Assembly (NCBI RefSeq): GCF_036388275.1
Contig: NZ_DASVSF010000013.1
Span: forward strand, 11,539-75,538
Source: Longimicrobium sp.
Lineage (GTDB): Bacteria; Gemmatimonadota; Gemmatimonadetes; Longimicrobiales; Longimicrobiaceae
DNA length: 64,000 bases
Direction of reading: 5' to 3'
Part shown: positions 1 through 8,053 of the stretch, in pieces
How the letters are laid out: each line of letters starts with the position of its first letter
Numbering within the stretch: the stretch's first letter is position 1
Program-made: the position numbers and the translations under genes
Notes under the pieces: generated by a model
Seen by the model: the letters and a program-made list of their open reading frames with translations, nothing else
The model's database searches: none
What the model was told of the DNA's origin: nothing

Positions 1-39
1 CCTCGCAAGGCGGCCTTTCGTGCGTTCGCCGGCGGCTCG

Positions 40-234
40 TCAGCGGGCGCGGCGGTTGCGCAGGTGGTCGGCGAGCATCATGCCGAGGGGCAGCGCCCAG
101 GTCGCGTGGCTGATGGCCCGGCTGGTGCCCGTGCTGCGTCCGCCGTAGCGGCGCGCCGCCCAGTTGGCCGCGCCCATCAGCATCATCGTCTTGGCGTCGC
201 GGCGCGTCGGCCGCAGCATTCCCAGTAGACCCAT
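40..234 (-). CDS. small hypothetical protein (64 aa)
   Basis: Short basic protein of unknown function. The ATG at 234 follows a GGAGGG Shine-Dalgarno-like motif by about 8 bases on the minus strand, which is why I accept it despite its size. The middle (MMLMGAANWAARRYGGR) could form one amphipathic or short membrane helix, and the C-terminus is Arg-rich. It is divergent from the permease gene starting at 389. No family recognised. Confidence 0.5.
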   Translation of the reverse strand: MGLLGMLRPTRRDAKTMMLMGAANWAARRYGGRSTGTSRAISHATWALPLGMMLADHLRNRRAR

Positions 235-388
235 CTTCGCATCCCTCCGCTGTAAGCGCCTAAGTGCTTGGAGCGGAGTGGCTTATGCACGATGTGCGCC
301 AGCCCGGCGGAGCCTCCGCTCTGGCCCGGGCGGCCCTCGGGTGCTACTGTACCAGCCCGCCATCACGTTTTCCGTGCCTTCAGAATCG

Positions 389-1657
389 ATGATCGACAAT
401 CCATCCGACAGCTTCAATTGGCGTGCGTTCCATTGGGTGATCGTGCTGCTGGTGGTGGGGTTCTTTCTGTACAGCGTGCAGAGCATCCTCAACCCGTTCA
501 TCCTGTTCCTGCTGCTGCTGTTCCTGATGCAGCCGTATTCGGGAACGCGGCACCACCTGCTGATCGTCAGCGCGGCGGTGGGGCTGACGATGATGTGGAT
601 CCTCCATACGACGGGGTTCCTGCTCGCGCCCTTCGTGCTGGCGGTGGTGCTGGCGTATCTGCAGCACCCGCTGGTGGCGCGGCTGGAGCGGCGAAAGTTG
701 TCGCGCAACACGGCCACGATGCTCCTGGCCCTGCCCGCGCTGCTGATCATCTTCCTGGTCTTCTTCCTGGGGATTCCAGCGCTGAGCGCGCAGATCGCGG
801 AGTTCATCCGCGGCACGCCGCAGCTGATCCAGACGGCCACGCTGCGGCTGGAGCAGTGGCAGGCCACGCTGGCAAGCCGCGACGTGCCGGGGCTCGATGA
901 GCAGATGCTGCTGGAGCGGATGAAGTCCATCCAGCCGGAAGCGGTAATGGCGTGGATGCAGCAGCGGCAGGCGGTGCTGGCGAACGGAATCTGGCGCGGC
1001 GTGCTGGGGCTGGGCCGCGGGTTGGGGACGGTGCTCACCCTGCTGGGCTACGTGTTCCTGACGCCGATCCTCACCTTCTACCTGCTGCGCGACTGGCCCA
1101 GCATCGTCGCGCGACTCCGTGACCTGATCCCGACGACGTACCGCGACCGCGTGGTGGCGTTCGCCACCGAGTACGATCGGCTGCTCGCCAGCTACATGCG
1201 CGGGCAGCTGATCGCCGCTGCGGCTGTGGGCGTGCTCACCTGGCTGGGCTTCATGCTGCTAGGCTTTCCGTACGCGCTGCTGCTGGGCGTGGTGGCCGGC
1301 GTGTTCAACGTGGTGCCGTACATGGGGCTGGTCGCCAGCCTAATTCCGGCGCTGATCATCGCCATCTTCTCCAACGACATCCTGTGGAGCTTGGGAAAGA
1401 TCGGCATCGTGTTCGCCGTGGTGCAGGTGCTGGACAGCGCTGTGCTCGGCCCCAAGATCGTGGGCGAATCCGTGGGATTGCATCCGGTGTGGGTGATCCT
1501 GGCGCTGTCGGTGTTCGGCTTCTTCCTTGGATTCCTGGGACTGCTGATCGCGGTTCCGCTGGCCGTGCTCATCAAGCTGCTGGTGCACCACGGGATGGCG
1601 CGCTACCGCTCGTCGGCGCTGTTCCGCGGCGAGCACCCCCTGGTCGCCGTTGATTGA
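389..1657 (+). CDS. AI-2E family transporter / PerM-like permease
   Basis: Polytopic inner-membrane protein of about 422 aa. It has hydrophobic helix pairs near the N-terminus, a hydrophilic segment rich in Gln/Arg/Glu around residues 115-195, then four to five further membrane helices. The sequence GFPYALLLGVVAGVFNVVPY matches the conserved region of the PerM/YdiK (AI-2E transporter) family. I chose the ATG at 389 because the upstream in-frame extension is Arg/Pro-rich and not membrane-like. The family exports small molecules, or Na+ in some members; the substrate here cannot be read. The gene ends 19 bp before the next start, so co-transcription is plausible. Confidence 0.85.
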   Translation: MIDNPSDSFNWRAFHWVIVLLVVGFFLYSVQSILNPFILFLLLLFLMQPYSGTRHHLLIVSAAVGLTMMWILHTTGFLLAPFVLAVVLAYLQHPLVARLERRKLSRNTATMLLALPALLIIFLVFFLGIPALSAQIAEFIRGTPQLIQTATLRLEQWQATLASRDVPGLDEQMLLERMKSIQPEAVMAWMQQRQAVLANGIWRGVLGLGRGLGTVLTLLGYVFLTPILTFYLLRDWPSIVARLRDLIPTTYRDRVVAFATEYDRLLASYMRGQLIAAAAVGVLTWLGFMLLGFPYALLLGVVAGVFNVVPYMGLVASLIPALIIAIFSNDILWSLGKIGIVFAVVQVLDSAVLGPKIVGESVGLHPVWVILALSVFGFFLGFLGLLIAVPLAVLIKLLVHHGMARYRSSALFRGEHPLVAVD

Positions 1658-1676
1658 CCCCATCTGGAGGTTTCGC

Positions 1677-2183
1677 ATGACTCGTTTCCTGATCGCCACC
1701 GCCCTGCTGCTCGCCTCCGCCCCCGCCGCCGATGCGCAGGCCCGGAATACCGGCTCCGCTCATACCACGCGGGCGGCGGCCACGGCAGAGGCGCCGCGCA
1801 CCCCGCTGGCTGAGTCGCCGTCCGTGGTCCAGGCGGCGGCGCCCGCGCGGATGGATCTGCCGCGTGCGGAGTCACGCTCGGTGGGCGTGGAGCGGCGCGT
1901 GGAGATGCGCTCCACCGCGTACTGCCTGCGCGGCACCACGCGCACCGGCGTGCGCGTGCGCGACGGCATCGCCGCGGGCGATCCCAACGTGCTGCCGCTG
2001 GGCTCCGTCGTCCGCGTGTCGCACACGGACGGTCGGCTGATCGGGGTGTTCGTGATCATGGACACGGGCGGGGCGGTGCGCGGTAACAAGATCGACCTGT
2101 GGTTCAGCAGCTGCGCCGAGGCGGAGGACTGGGGGATTCGCTCGGTGATCACCGAGGTGCTGGACATCGGCCGCGCTTCGTAA
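1677..2183 (+). CDS. secreted 3D domain protein
   Basis: 168-aa exported protein. An N-terminal signal peptide (TRFLIATALLLASAPAADAQ) is followed by a low-complexity linker and a C-terminal 3D (Asp-Asp-Asp) domain. The domain shows the LPLGS/V, MDTGGAVRGNKIDLWF and EDWGIR blocks that hold the three conserved aspartates. 3D domains occur in lytic transglycosylase-like and resuscitation/stationary-phase proteins acting on peptidoglycan; a cell-wall role in the periplasm is inferred. The start at 1677 has GGAGG at 1666-1670. Confidence 0.85.
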   Translation: MTRFLIATALLLASAPAADAQARNTGSAHTTRAAATAEAPRTPLAESPSVVQAAAPARMDLPRAESRSVGVERRVEMRSTAYCLRGTTRTGVRVRDGIAAGDPNVLPLGSVVRVSHTDGRLIGVFVIMDTGGAVRGNKIDLWFSSCAEAEDWGIRSVITEVLDIGRAS

Positions 2184-2243
2184 CGGCAAAAGCGTCCGCG
2201 CGCCCGGATTGCGAAACGGGCGGCGGACGGCCAGACTGTGCGG

Positions 2244-2618
2244 ATGAACGACTTCCTGAGGATCGTGCTCCCCGTGCTGGCCATCGCCGGCTGCCTGGCG
2301 CTGCTGAACCGGCTCATCCGCTCGGTGGCCCGGCTGGGCGTCGCCTGGATGGAGTCCACCGCCGCCGCGGGGCTGGCGGAGGTCAGCGAGCGCCGCGGCG
2401 ACATCACGGGCCTGATGGAGCGCCGCGAGTCGGAGCAGGGGATTCGCCGCAACCGCCGCAAGGAAGTGGTGTTCGCCGCCGGCTACCTGCTCCTGCTGCT
2501 GGTTCCGCCGCTGACCGGCGTGGCGCGCGAGGTCTACGCCGCCGGCGCGCTCCTGTGGGTGCTCCCGAAGCGGCGGATCGTCCTTCCCGCCACGCTCCGG
2601 CCGCCCACACAACGCTGA
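2244..2618 (+). CDS. hypothetical membrane protein (124 aa)
   Basis: Small protein with one hydrophobic segment at the N-terminus (LRIVLPVLAIAGCLALLNRL) and two near the C-terminus (VVFAAGYLLLLLVPP, AAGALLWVLP). A charged Arg/Glu-rich helix lies between them. No family recognised. An alternative GTG start lies 6 bp upstream. A GC-rich hairpin follows at 2673-2705. Confidence 0.5.
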   Translation: MNDFLRIVLPVLAIAGCLALLNRLIRSVARLGVAWMESTAAAGLAEVSERRGDITGLMERRESEQGIRRNRRKEVVFAAGYLLLLLVPPLTGVAREVYAAGALLWVLPKRRIVLPATLRPPTQR

Positions 2619-2672
2619 GGGTTCGCGTCTCGACGAACTGCCGGCGCATGCCGCTGGGGGCCCCTCCCCCGG

Positions 2673-2705
2673 CCCCTCCCCGCATGCTGCGCATGCGGAG
2701 AGGGG
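2673..2705. terminator. GC-rich hairpin downstream of the small membrane gene
   Basis: Imperfect stem CCCCTCCCCGCATG / CATGCGGAGAGGGG with a short loop and one mismatch. There is no clear U-run, so this may be an intergenic repeat rather than an intrinsic terminator. Similar CCCCTC hairpins occur near 18279, 18541 and 41477. Confidence 0.4.
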
Positions 2706-2738
2706 AGAATTCGATCCCGGTTCGGCAACGGGGGTGAT

Positions 2739-2983
2739 GTCATCCCGATGGAGCGGCCCCGGCCAACCTGCCTCTACACGGTAGCAGGCAGCGACTGAGG
2801 GATCCGCCACACACGGCGCGATGAGCCCCCATGCACGCTCTACGTCGGGGCTCGTCCGTTGGTGATCGTCGGCTACGATGAAAGCCCGGGCCGCGGGGCG
2901 TCGGCCAGGTATGTGGCGGATCCTTCGGTCGCTGCGCGGTTTGGCGTACGGGCTGGTTCGATGTGGCCGCTCCTCAGGATGAC
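2739..2983. repeat. inverted pair of an interspersed repeat (family R3)
   Basis: Arm one (2739-2814) begins GTCATCCCGATGGAGCGGCC and ends GAGGGATCCGCCACACAC. Arm two (2911-2983) is the approximate reverse complement, beginning ATGTGGCGGATCCTTCGGTC and ending GGCCGCTCCTCAGGATGAC. A third copy lies at 41194-41270. About 100 bp separate the arms, so the transcript could fold into a very long imperfect hairpin. The 440 bp between the two flanking genes hold no convincing ORF. Confidence 0.75.
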
Positions 2984-3006
2984 AATGGCGCAGGCCCGAA
3001 CGACTC

Positions 3007-3034
3007 GCGGCGGCACCCGCGAGGGTGCCGCCGC
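3007..3034 (-). terminator. hairpin terminator after the flotillin gene
   Basis: Perfect 12-bp stem GCGGCGGCACCC / GGGTGCCGCCGC with a GCGA loop, 27 bp past the flotillin stop codon on the minus strand. No strong U-run follows. Confidence 0.6.
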
Positions 3035-3060
3035 TTCGGTCATCTACCTGCCCGGCCGGA

Positions 3061-4689
3061 TCAGTTGGCCGGGGCCGCCGCCGTCGTCGCGGTGCCGTCT
3101 TCGGCGATGATCTTCGTGACCGGCACCAGGTCGGTGGGCACCGCCTCCGGCTCCTCTACGAGCCGCCCGAACATCGACGGCAGCTCCACCCCGCCGATGT
3201 TCTGGATCACGTCCATCATGGGCGGCAGCGTGCCCGCCAGCCCCTGCAGGAAGCTGCCGGTGGCCTTGCCGTTGCCGCCGTCCCACACCACCACCTTGTC
3301 CATCTTGATGTTGCTGATGGCGGTGGCGGCCGTCTGGGCCAGGTTGTCGATGTGCTCCAGCATCAGCATGCTGTACGCCTCCTTGCTGCCGCCGCAGGCG
3401 TCCACGATCAGCTTCAGGCCCTCGGCCTTCTTGGCCATGATCTCGTACTGGCCGCGCGCCTCCGCCTCGAGCTTGGCGTAGATGGCTGCCGCCTCGGCCT
3501 GCGCCTCGAGCTTGCGCTTTTCCGCCGCGGCCTCGGCCTCGACGATGGTGCGTGCCTTCTCGGCCTTGGCCGGCGCTTCCAGCTGGGCGCGGCGCTCGGC
3601 TTCCACACGCTCGGCGTCGGCCAGCGCGGCCTTGGCCATGGCGCGGTTCTGCGACTCCTGCACGGCGGCCTCGGCCTCGCGCTTGCGCGTTTCGGCCACC
3701 TGGTAGGCCTCGGCCTCGCGCACCTTCAGCTGGGCCTGCGTGGCCACGATCTGCGCCTGCGACTGCGCCTCGCCGGCGATGGCCTTGGCGTCGGCATTGG
3801 CGACGGCTACGCGCTTCAGCTGCTCAGCCTCCTTCACCGCCATGTCGCGCTCGAAGGCGGCCGTCTGCTCGCCCACCTTCTGCTCCTTGTCCAGCTCGGC
3901 CACGCGCACCGCCTGCTCGCGCGCGGCCTCGCGGATGCCGATCTCGCGCAGCTTGTGGGCGTTGGCCACCTGGATCACCCGCTCGCGCTCGGCGTCGGCC
4001 ACGCGGATCTCGCCCATCTTCTCCTGGTCGGCCACGTCGCCGCGGGCCTTCTGCACCGCCTCGGCCGCCGCCTTGCGGCCGATGGCCTCGATGTACCCCG
4101 ACTCGTCGTTGATGTCGGTGATGTTCACGTTCAGCAGCACCAGCCCCAGCTTCTTGAGCTCGGGCTCCAGCGACGTCTGGATGTTGTGCAGGAACGAGTC
4201 GCGGTCGCGGTTGATCTCCTCGATGCGCATGGACGCGATCACTTGGCGCAGCTGGCCGAAAATGATGTCCTGCGCCTGCCGCTTGATCTGCTCGGGCGTC
4301 AGCTTGAGCAGGCGGATGGCCGCGTTCTGCTGGATCTCGGGCTCCGTGCCGATCGCGACCGTGAACACGCTGGGCACGCTCACCCGGATGTTCTCGAACG
4401 AGAGCGCGTCCTTCAGCGGAATGTCAATCTGGATGGGCTCCAGGCTCAGGTAGTCGTACTCCTGGAAGATGGGCCACACCATGGTGCCCCCGCCCGAGAT
4501 GCACTTGGCCGAGTTGCCGCGGCCCACCGAACCCGACACCACCAGCACCTTGTTGGCGGGGCAACGGCGGTAGCGCGAGGTGGCGAAGAACAGCAGCCCG
4601 ATGACGGTGACAACGAGCAGGAACGCGCCGCCGCCCATGATGGCGCCGGGGTCCATCTGGAGCACCGCGCCCAGCTTAAGAGGGGACAT
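3061..4689 (-). CDS. flotillin-like SPFH protein
   Basis: 542-aa membrane-anchored scaffold protein. An N-terminal membrane helix (AFLLVVTVIGLLFFA) leads into an SPFH/band-7 domain. A long Ala/Glu-rich coiled coil with AEAxAEAxK-type repeats spans roughly residues 200-420, followed by a flotillin C-terminal tail. Bacterial flotillins organise membrane microdomains and fluidity. The ATG at 4689 has GGAGG eight bases upstream and overlaps the end of the NfeD-like gene by 14 bp, so translation is probably coupled. The NfeD-flotillin pairing is a classic conserved operon. Confidence 0.9.
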   Translation of the reverse strand: MSPLKLGAVLQMDPGAIMGGGAFLLVVTVIGLLFFATSRYRRCPANKVLVVSGSVGRGNSAKCISGGGTMVWPIFQEYDYLSLEPIQIDIPLKDALSFENIRVSVPSVFTVAIGTEPEIQQNAAIRLLKLTPEQIKRQAQDIIFGQLRQVIASMRIEEINRDRDSFLHNIQTSLEPELKKLGLVLLNVNITDINDESGYIEAIGRKAAAEAVQKARGDVADQEKMGEIRVADAERERVIQVANAHKLREIGIREAAREQAVRVAELDKEQKVGEQTAAFERDMAVKEAEQLKRVAVANADAKAIAGEAQSQAQIVATQAQLKVREAEAYQVAETRKREAEAAVQESQNRAMAKAALADAERVEAERRAQLEAPAKAEKARTIVEAEAAAEKRKLEAQAEAAAIYAKLEAEARGQYEIMAKKAEGLKLIVDACGGSKEAYSMLMLEHIDNLAQTAATAISNIKMDKVVVWDGGNGKATGSFLQGLAGTLPPMMDVIQNIGGVELPSMFGRLVEEPEAVPTDLVPVTKIIAEDGTATTAAAPAN

Positions 4690-5245
4690 CGAGAAGACCT
4701 CCATACGAGGGTGAGGGAGCCACTTCGACGGTGCCGGGACCGATGATGTCCACGACGACCACGTTCGCCCCGGTGGCCAGGGGCTGCTCCGAAATGGCCA
4801 GGCACTCCAGCGTGCGGCCCTGCACCGTCAGGTGCACCTTGCCCGGGGTGGAGCGCCCCCCGGGAATGCTCAGGTAAACGCGTCCGGACTCGCCGATGGC
4901 GTTGTGCATCTGCAGAGAGCCGTCGCTTTCCATGCGCAGCATGGCACGCGTCGCCGCCGCCACGCCCAGCGCCGCCCCCGATCCGACTGCCAGCCCAACG
5001 AACAGGGCGAGCAGGGCCGGCAGGCCAAGCGATTGGATGAACAGCCCGCCCAGGCCAAAGAAGCCCAGCCCGGCGGAAAGCGCGCGGACGCTCTTCAGGT
5101 TCAGCGTGTCGGCCGCCTCGCCCGCGTGAAAGTCGCCGTGGTCGAAGCCAAGGTCGTGCTCCACCACGCCCAGCATGCTGAGCACGAGCTGTAGAACCAG
5201 GACACCGCCGCCCAGGACGGCGCAAGCCAGAAATACGGTCGTCAC
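4676..5245 (-). CDS. NfeD-like membrane protein with OB-fold, flotillin partner
   Basis: About 189 aa. Two N-terminal hydrophobic stretches (FLACAVLGGGVLVLQLVLSM and a Gly-rich helix around GLPALLALFVGLAVGSG) precede a beta-rich C-terminal domain. That domain (GESGRVYLSIPGGRSTPGKV, ending GANVVVVDI) is typical of the NfeD/YuaF OB fold. Such proteins are encoded next to flotillins and act with them in the membrane. I prefer the GTG at 5245 (GGGGAA about 8 bases upstream); another GTG at 5290 would add 15 residues. Confidence 0.75.
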   Translation of the reverse strand: MTTVFLACAVLGGGVLVLQLVLSMLGVVEHDLGFDHGDFHAGEAADTLNLKSVRALSAGLGFFGLGGLFIQSLGLPALLALFVGLAVGSGAALGVAAATRAMLRMESDGSLQMHNAIGESGRVYLSIPGGRSTPGKVHLTVQGRTLECLAISEQPLATGANVVVVDIIGPGTVEVAPSPSYGGLLDVPS

Positions 5246-5423
5246 GAAGAGGTTCCCCGGAAGGGTGGATCGGGGATGGGGCGGGAACACTTGACGTCGA
5301 AGCTACCGGCGCTCCCGGCCCCTGTCAACGGAGCCGTACGTGGTTGGGCGGAAGTGAGTTTCGGAGCCCTGGCCGGAGTAGCTGCCAAGGCTCCTGTTTC
5401 CGCCGCGGGCGCGACGGAGGGGG

Positions 5424-6089
5424 TCAGCGCTGGATCCAGACCGCGGTGCCTCCCTTGCCGTCCGTCCGCGTTTCGTCGGCGTCGTACACCTCGGTGCTCA
5501 GCCCCCCGATGGTGCCGCCGCCCACCAACTGTACCAGCTGCCAGCCTCGGGGCTTGGGATTGGAAACCCCGTCGACGTTGTACGCCGCCCAGTAGCTGGA
5601 GAACTTCAGCGAGCCGTACAGCTGCTTGCCCGTGAGCCCCGGCTGGTAGCCCACGTACAGGCCGGGGACGTACCCGGCGTCGGCGACGGCCGTGTACCAG
5701 GCGTTGCAGTAGCCGATCACGTCGGCGGCGCTGGCGTCGTTCGAGACCGATTCCAGGTCGCACCACACGTTTACTCCGGGCGGAAAGCCGATCTGCTGCG
5801 AGAACTTGGCGGCGTTCGCCCCGTACTCCTGGCCCAGCGTGGTGGTGGGCTGCCACCCCGGGTTCAGCACGTGCTGCACGGGCATCAACCCGAAGCCCTG
5901 GTTCAGCAGGATCTCCGCTTCGGCCGTCGTCAGGTCGTACGAGGCCATCTGTGTGCGTCCCACGTAGCGAAGCGCAAAGCGGTACCCGGCGTCCCAGAAC
6001 GCCTGGGCCGCCTCCGCGTTGACGGGGGTGTTGGCGTCGAAGCCGCGGAGTCCCGCAGGTGCGGGGGTAACGTTTCCGGAGAGTGGCAT
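5424..6089 (-). CDS. DUF1906 (Rv2525c-like) glycoside-hydrolase-like protein
   Basis: 221 aa. Resembles the DUF1906/Rv2525c glycoside hydrolase-like TIM-barrel domain: GLRGFDANTPVNAEAAQAFW, GYRFALRYVG, GFGLMPVQHV, VWCDLES, and YCNAWYTAVADAGYVPGLYV. The family is linked to cell-wall or phage lysis roles. No signal peptide is seen. The ATG at 6089 has AGGAG upstream; a longer ORF to 6158 lacks such a site. Apparently monocistronic. Confidence 0.75.
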   Translation of the reverse strand: MPLSGNVTPAPAGLRGFDANTPVNAEAAQAFWDAGYRFALRYVGRTQMASYDLTTAEAEILLNQGFGLMPVQHVLNPGWQPTTTLGQEYGANAAKFSQQIGFPPGVNVWCDLESVSNDASAADVIGYCNAWYTAVADAGYVPGLYVGYQPGLTGKQLYGSLKFSSYWAAYNVDGVSNPKPRGWQLVQLVGGGTIGGLSTEVYDADETRTDGKGGTAVWIQR

Positions 6090-6201
6090 GGAGGGCTCCT
6101 GTGGGTTGGGAAAGGGCCAGCGGGCCGCGGGGAGGCGTGGTGCGGCAGCTACGAACAATAGCCGCCATCCCTCACCGGGGACAGCGCACTTGTGTAGCTG
6201 T

Positions 6202-6534
6202 TCAACTCGAGCGTCCGTAATGAAATCGAGCTTGGAGGAAGTCGACGTGCTCGCTCGACATGCGGTACGTCAGGCGATGCTCCTCTGTGATTCGGCGCGA
6301 CCACACGCCGTGTTCGCCCTTGAGCGGCTCCGGCTTGCCGATTCCCGCCCGCGGATCACGCGCGGTTTCCTCGACCAGTCGTACGATTCGGTCCGCCACG
6401 CGTGGATCGGTCTGAACCCAGAACCGCAGGTCTTCCAGAAAGCGTGGGTGCAGGCGCGGAAACCTGGCCGGCGTCTCTGGCGGACCAGCGGGAGCGCGGG
6501 GAGTCTGCTTGGCTCCCTTACGACGCCCCGCCAC
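6202..6534 (-). CDS. yoeB: Txe/YoeB family mRNA interferase toxin
   Basis: 110-aa RelE-superfamily toxin, expected to cleave mRNA in the ribosomal A site. The core closely follows YoeB: GIGKPEPLKGEHGVWSRRI, then TEEHRLTYRM and a C-terminal FHY. The residues equivalent to E. coli YoeB E46, R65 and H83/Y84 are present at about E69, R87 and H105/Y106. The GTG at 6534 lies inside the end of the antitoxin gene (17-bp overlap). This gives an N-terminal extension of about 28 residues (Pro/Ala-rich) not usual in the family; no ATG, GTG or TTG occurs between it and the core. Confidence 0.85.
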   Translation of the reverse strand: MAGRRKGAKQTPRAPAGPPETPARFPRLHPRFLEDLRFWVQTDPRVADRIVRLVEETARDPRAGIGKPEPLKGEHGVWSRRITEEHRLTYRMSSEHVDFLQARFHYGRSS

Positions 6535-6727
6535 GGAGTTCCCGGCGCAGATCGTCGAACGTGAATGGAACCATGTTGCGGTTGGCGCGCGAGTCGTCGA
6601 TTGCTTCTCGCAGTCGCGCCGCGTTTTTCGGCGAGCCGAACAGGTACGTCGCCGCATCGGCCAAACGTGGGCGCCGATGGGCGAGGCGCCGTACGAAGGC
6701 ACCGAGCTTCTTGTTTTGTGCAGGCAT
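6518..6727 (-). CDS. antitoxin of the YoeB module
   Basis: 69-aa basic protein directly upstream of the YoeB-like toxin. The C-terminal half (KNAARLREAIDDSRAN, then FTFDDLRREL) resembles the toxin-wrapping region of Phd/YefM-type antitoxins. The N-terminal half (KLGAFVRRLAHRRPR) is unusually basic and does not look like a standard Phd DNA-binding domain. The ATG at 6727 has GGGAGAG upstream. Confidence 0.65.
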   Translation of the reverse strand: MPAQNKKLGAFVRRLAHRRPRLADAATYLFGSPKNAARLREAIDDSRANRNMVPFTFDDLRRELRGGAS

Positions 6728-6871
6728 GCGCTCTCTCCCGTGTTTACGCTCTGGACGATCGCGCATGGGTGTGCTCCCTGTCAATATGCGGTCATAAACT
6801 GGTACCACCTCTGGCCCGATCGGATCGTGGAGGAGGGCCCGGCAGTTACGTACGAGCAGTTCGTTGCTGGT

Positions 6872-7078
6872 TCAGCGTTGCGGAAGCGCTTCCAGCGAGG
6901 CGCGCAGTTCCGCCGCGAGCGCCGCGTCGCCGTTCACGAACGACGTCCACGAGACGGAGAGCCCCTTCCGCTTTCCCTTCTGCACCACCTGCACCCCCTC
7001 GGGCGAGATCGTCACCGTGTAGGTGGTGCCCTCGATGTCCAGCTCACGCTTGATGGGCTTGTCGAGCTTAGTCGCCAT
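6872..7078 (-). CDS. small protein in the HigBA-like operon (68 aa)
   Basis: Hypothetical beta-rich protein (KRELDIEGTTYTVTISPEGV) with a C-terminal amphipathic helix. Its ATG overlaps the stop of the HTH antitoxin gene (7068-7469), so the two are translationally coupled. Function unknown; position suggests a third component of the toxin-antitoxin operon or an immunity/regulatory accessory. Confidence 0.6.
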   Translation of the reverse strand: MATKLDKPIKRELDIEGTTYTVTISPEGVQVVQKGKRKGLSVSWTSFVNGDAALAAELRASLEALPQR

Positions 7079-7469
7079 GTTCCGCGTACTGGGCTGCGGG
7101 TTTCGAACGGCGCGTGCGGACGCTGGCGGGCGGGGCCGCCGCCAGTTCCTCCTGGTATCCGCGGATGGCCTTCTCGACCGTACCCTCGGATTCCGGCATC
7201 AACTCCAGCTTCAGGATGCATCCCACCGCTTGTGCATAGCGCTGCAGCGTGGAAAGGCGGATGTCCTCCGCGTGGTTCTCCATTCGGCTGATGGCCGACT
7301 TGTGCGTGCCCAGCCGCGCGGCCACCTGTGCTTGCGTGAGCTTCGCGTCGTCGCGCGCCGCCCTGAGCAGGAGGCCGAGGTGGAACGCCTGGTAGCCGCG
7401 ATCATAGCTCTCGCGGAACTCGGGATGTTGCAGAGCGGTTTCGGCGATGAAGCGATCCAGATCATCCAC
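7068..7469 (-). CDS. XRE-family HTH antitoxin, HigA-like
   Basis: 133 aa with an XRE helix-turn-helix at about residues 43-95: KLTQAQVAARLGTHKSAISR, then MENHAEDIRLSTLQRYAQAVG. It follows the HigB/Gp49-type toxin reading frame (7462-7819) with an 8-bp overlap, the usual toxin-first order of higBA modules. The start is GTG at 7469 behind AGGAGGGAGC. Likely autorepresses the operon. Confidence 0.85.
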   Translation of the reverse strand: MDDLDRFIAETALQHPEFRESYDRGYQAFHLGLLLRAARDDAKLTQAQVAARLGTHKSAISRMENHAEDIRLSTLQRYAQAVGCILKLELMPESEGTVEKAIRGYQEELAAAPPASVRTRRSKPAAQYAEHGD

Positions 7470-7819
7470 GCTGCTCCCTCCTGTTCAGGTAGTCTCGCCG
7501 CCGCCGGTGTGCTACTTCCAGTTCCAACACTGGCACTCGCTCGGTCTTCTTCGAGAACCCGCTAAGGAGCACGACCAGCTTCGGGCCATCGAAAAAAACA
7601 CAGGAGACGGTAAGCGTTCCCGCCGTGCTGGACTCGAACTTCCCACAGCTCGTCCGTACCCCGCAACTTCTTCATGAGCTTCGGCGGGACATGAGCCAGA
7701 TTCCTGACATCTTCGAGGGCGCGTGCCACCTTTGAGCTAGCCTCTACCGTGAGGCTGCGCAGAAACTCCTGAACCGGTGAGCGCCCGGATGCGGTGCGGT
7801 ACCACTCGATGTCGCGCAT
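7462..7819 (-). pseudogene. HigB/Gp49-like (RelE superfamily) toxin split by a frameshift
   Basis: From the ATG at 7819 the frame encodes 85 residues (YRTASGRSPVQEFLRSL, PPKLMKKLRGTDELWEVRV, YRLLCFF) and then derails to RWPEAGRAP. Dropping one T of the T7 run (A7 on the plus strand, at 7592-7598) continues the family's sequence, FDGPKLVVLLSGFSKKTERV. It then runs to a TGA at 7462-7464 that overlaps the antitoxin start by 8 bp. The restored length (about 119 aa) suits this family. Either an inactivating mutation, an assembly homopolymer error, or slippage-dependent expression. Confidence 0.8.
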
Positions 7820-8000
7820 CCGAAGTTAACGTTGATGTGAACCGCGCGGAAGGCTTTCGCGGGAGACAAGTGGACGAAGTGCCATCCTGTCCCGCAGGGC
7901 ATACCCACCGCAAGGTGCAGCGTAAACTCCGTCGCGCCTGTGGCTTGGAAGGGGCGGGCTTCGTACGCCAGGGACCGTGCGGGGGCGGATATGGACGCGA

Positions 8001-8037
8001 AAAAGCCCCGCCCGGAACTCGTCCGGGCGGGGGCTTT
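8001..8037 (-). terminator. intrinsic terminator of the 2-oxoacid dehydrogenase gene
   Basis: Inverted repeat AAAGCCCCGCCCGGA / TCCGGGCGGGGGCTTT around a short loop, with the A-run on the plus strand giving U-residues for minus-strand transcripts. Lies 17 bp past the stop codon at 8054. Confidence 0.85.
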
Positions 8038-8053
8038 CTGCAGGGCGATCAGG

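Noticed and set aside
164..388. N-terminal 75-residue extension of the PerM-like ORF
   Set aside because: Arg/Pro-rich, not membrane-like, and overlaps the divergent small gene; ATG 389 begins the family-like sequence.
3025..4746. 573-aa plus-strand ORF opposite the flotillin gene
   Set aside because: Antisense shadow with Leu/Gly/Arg/His bias; the flotillin reading is clear.
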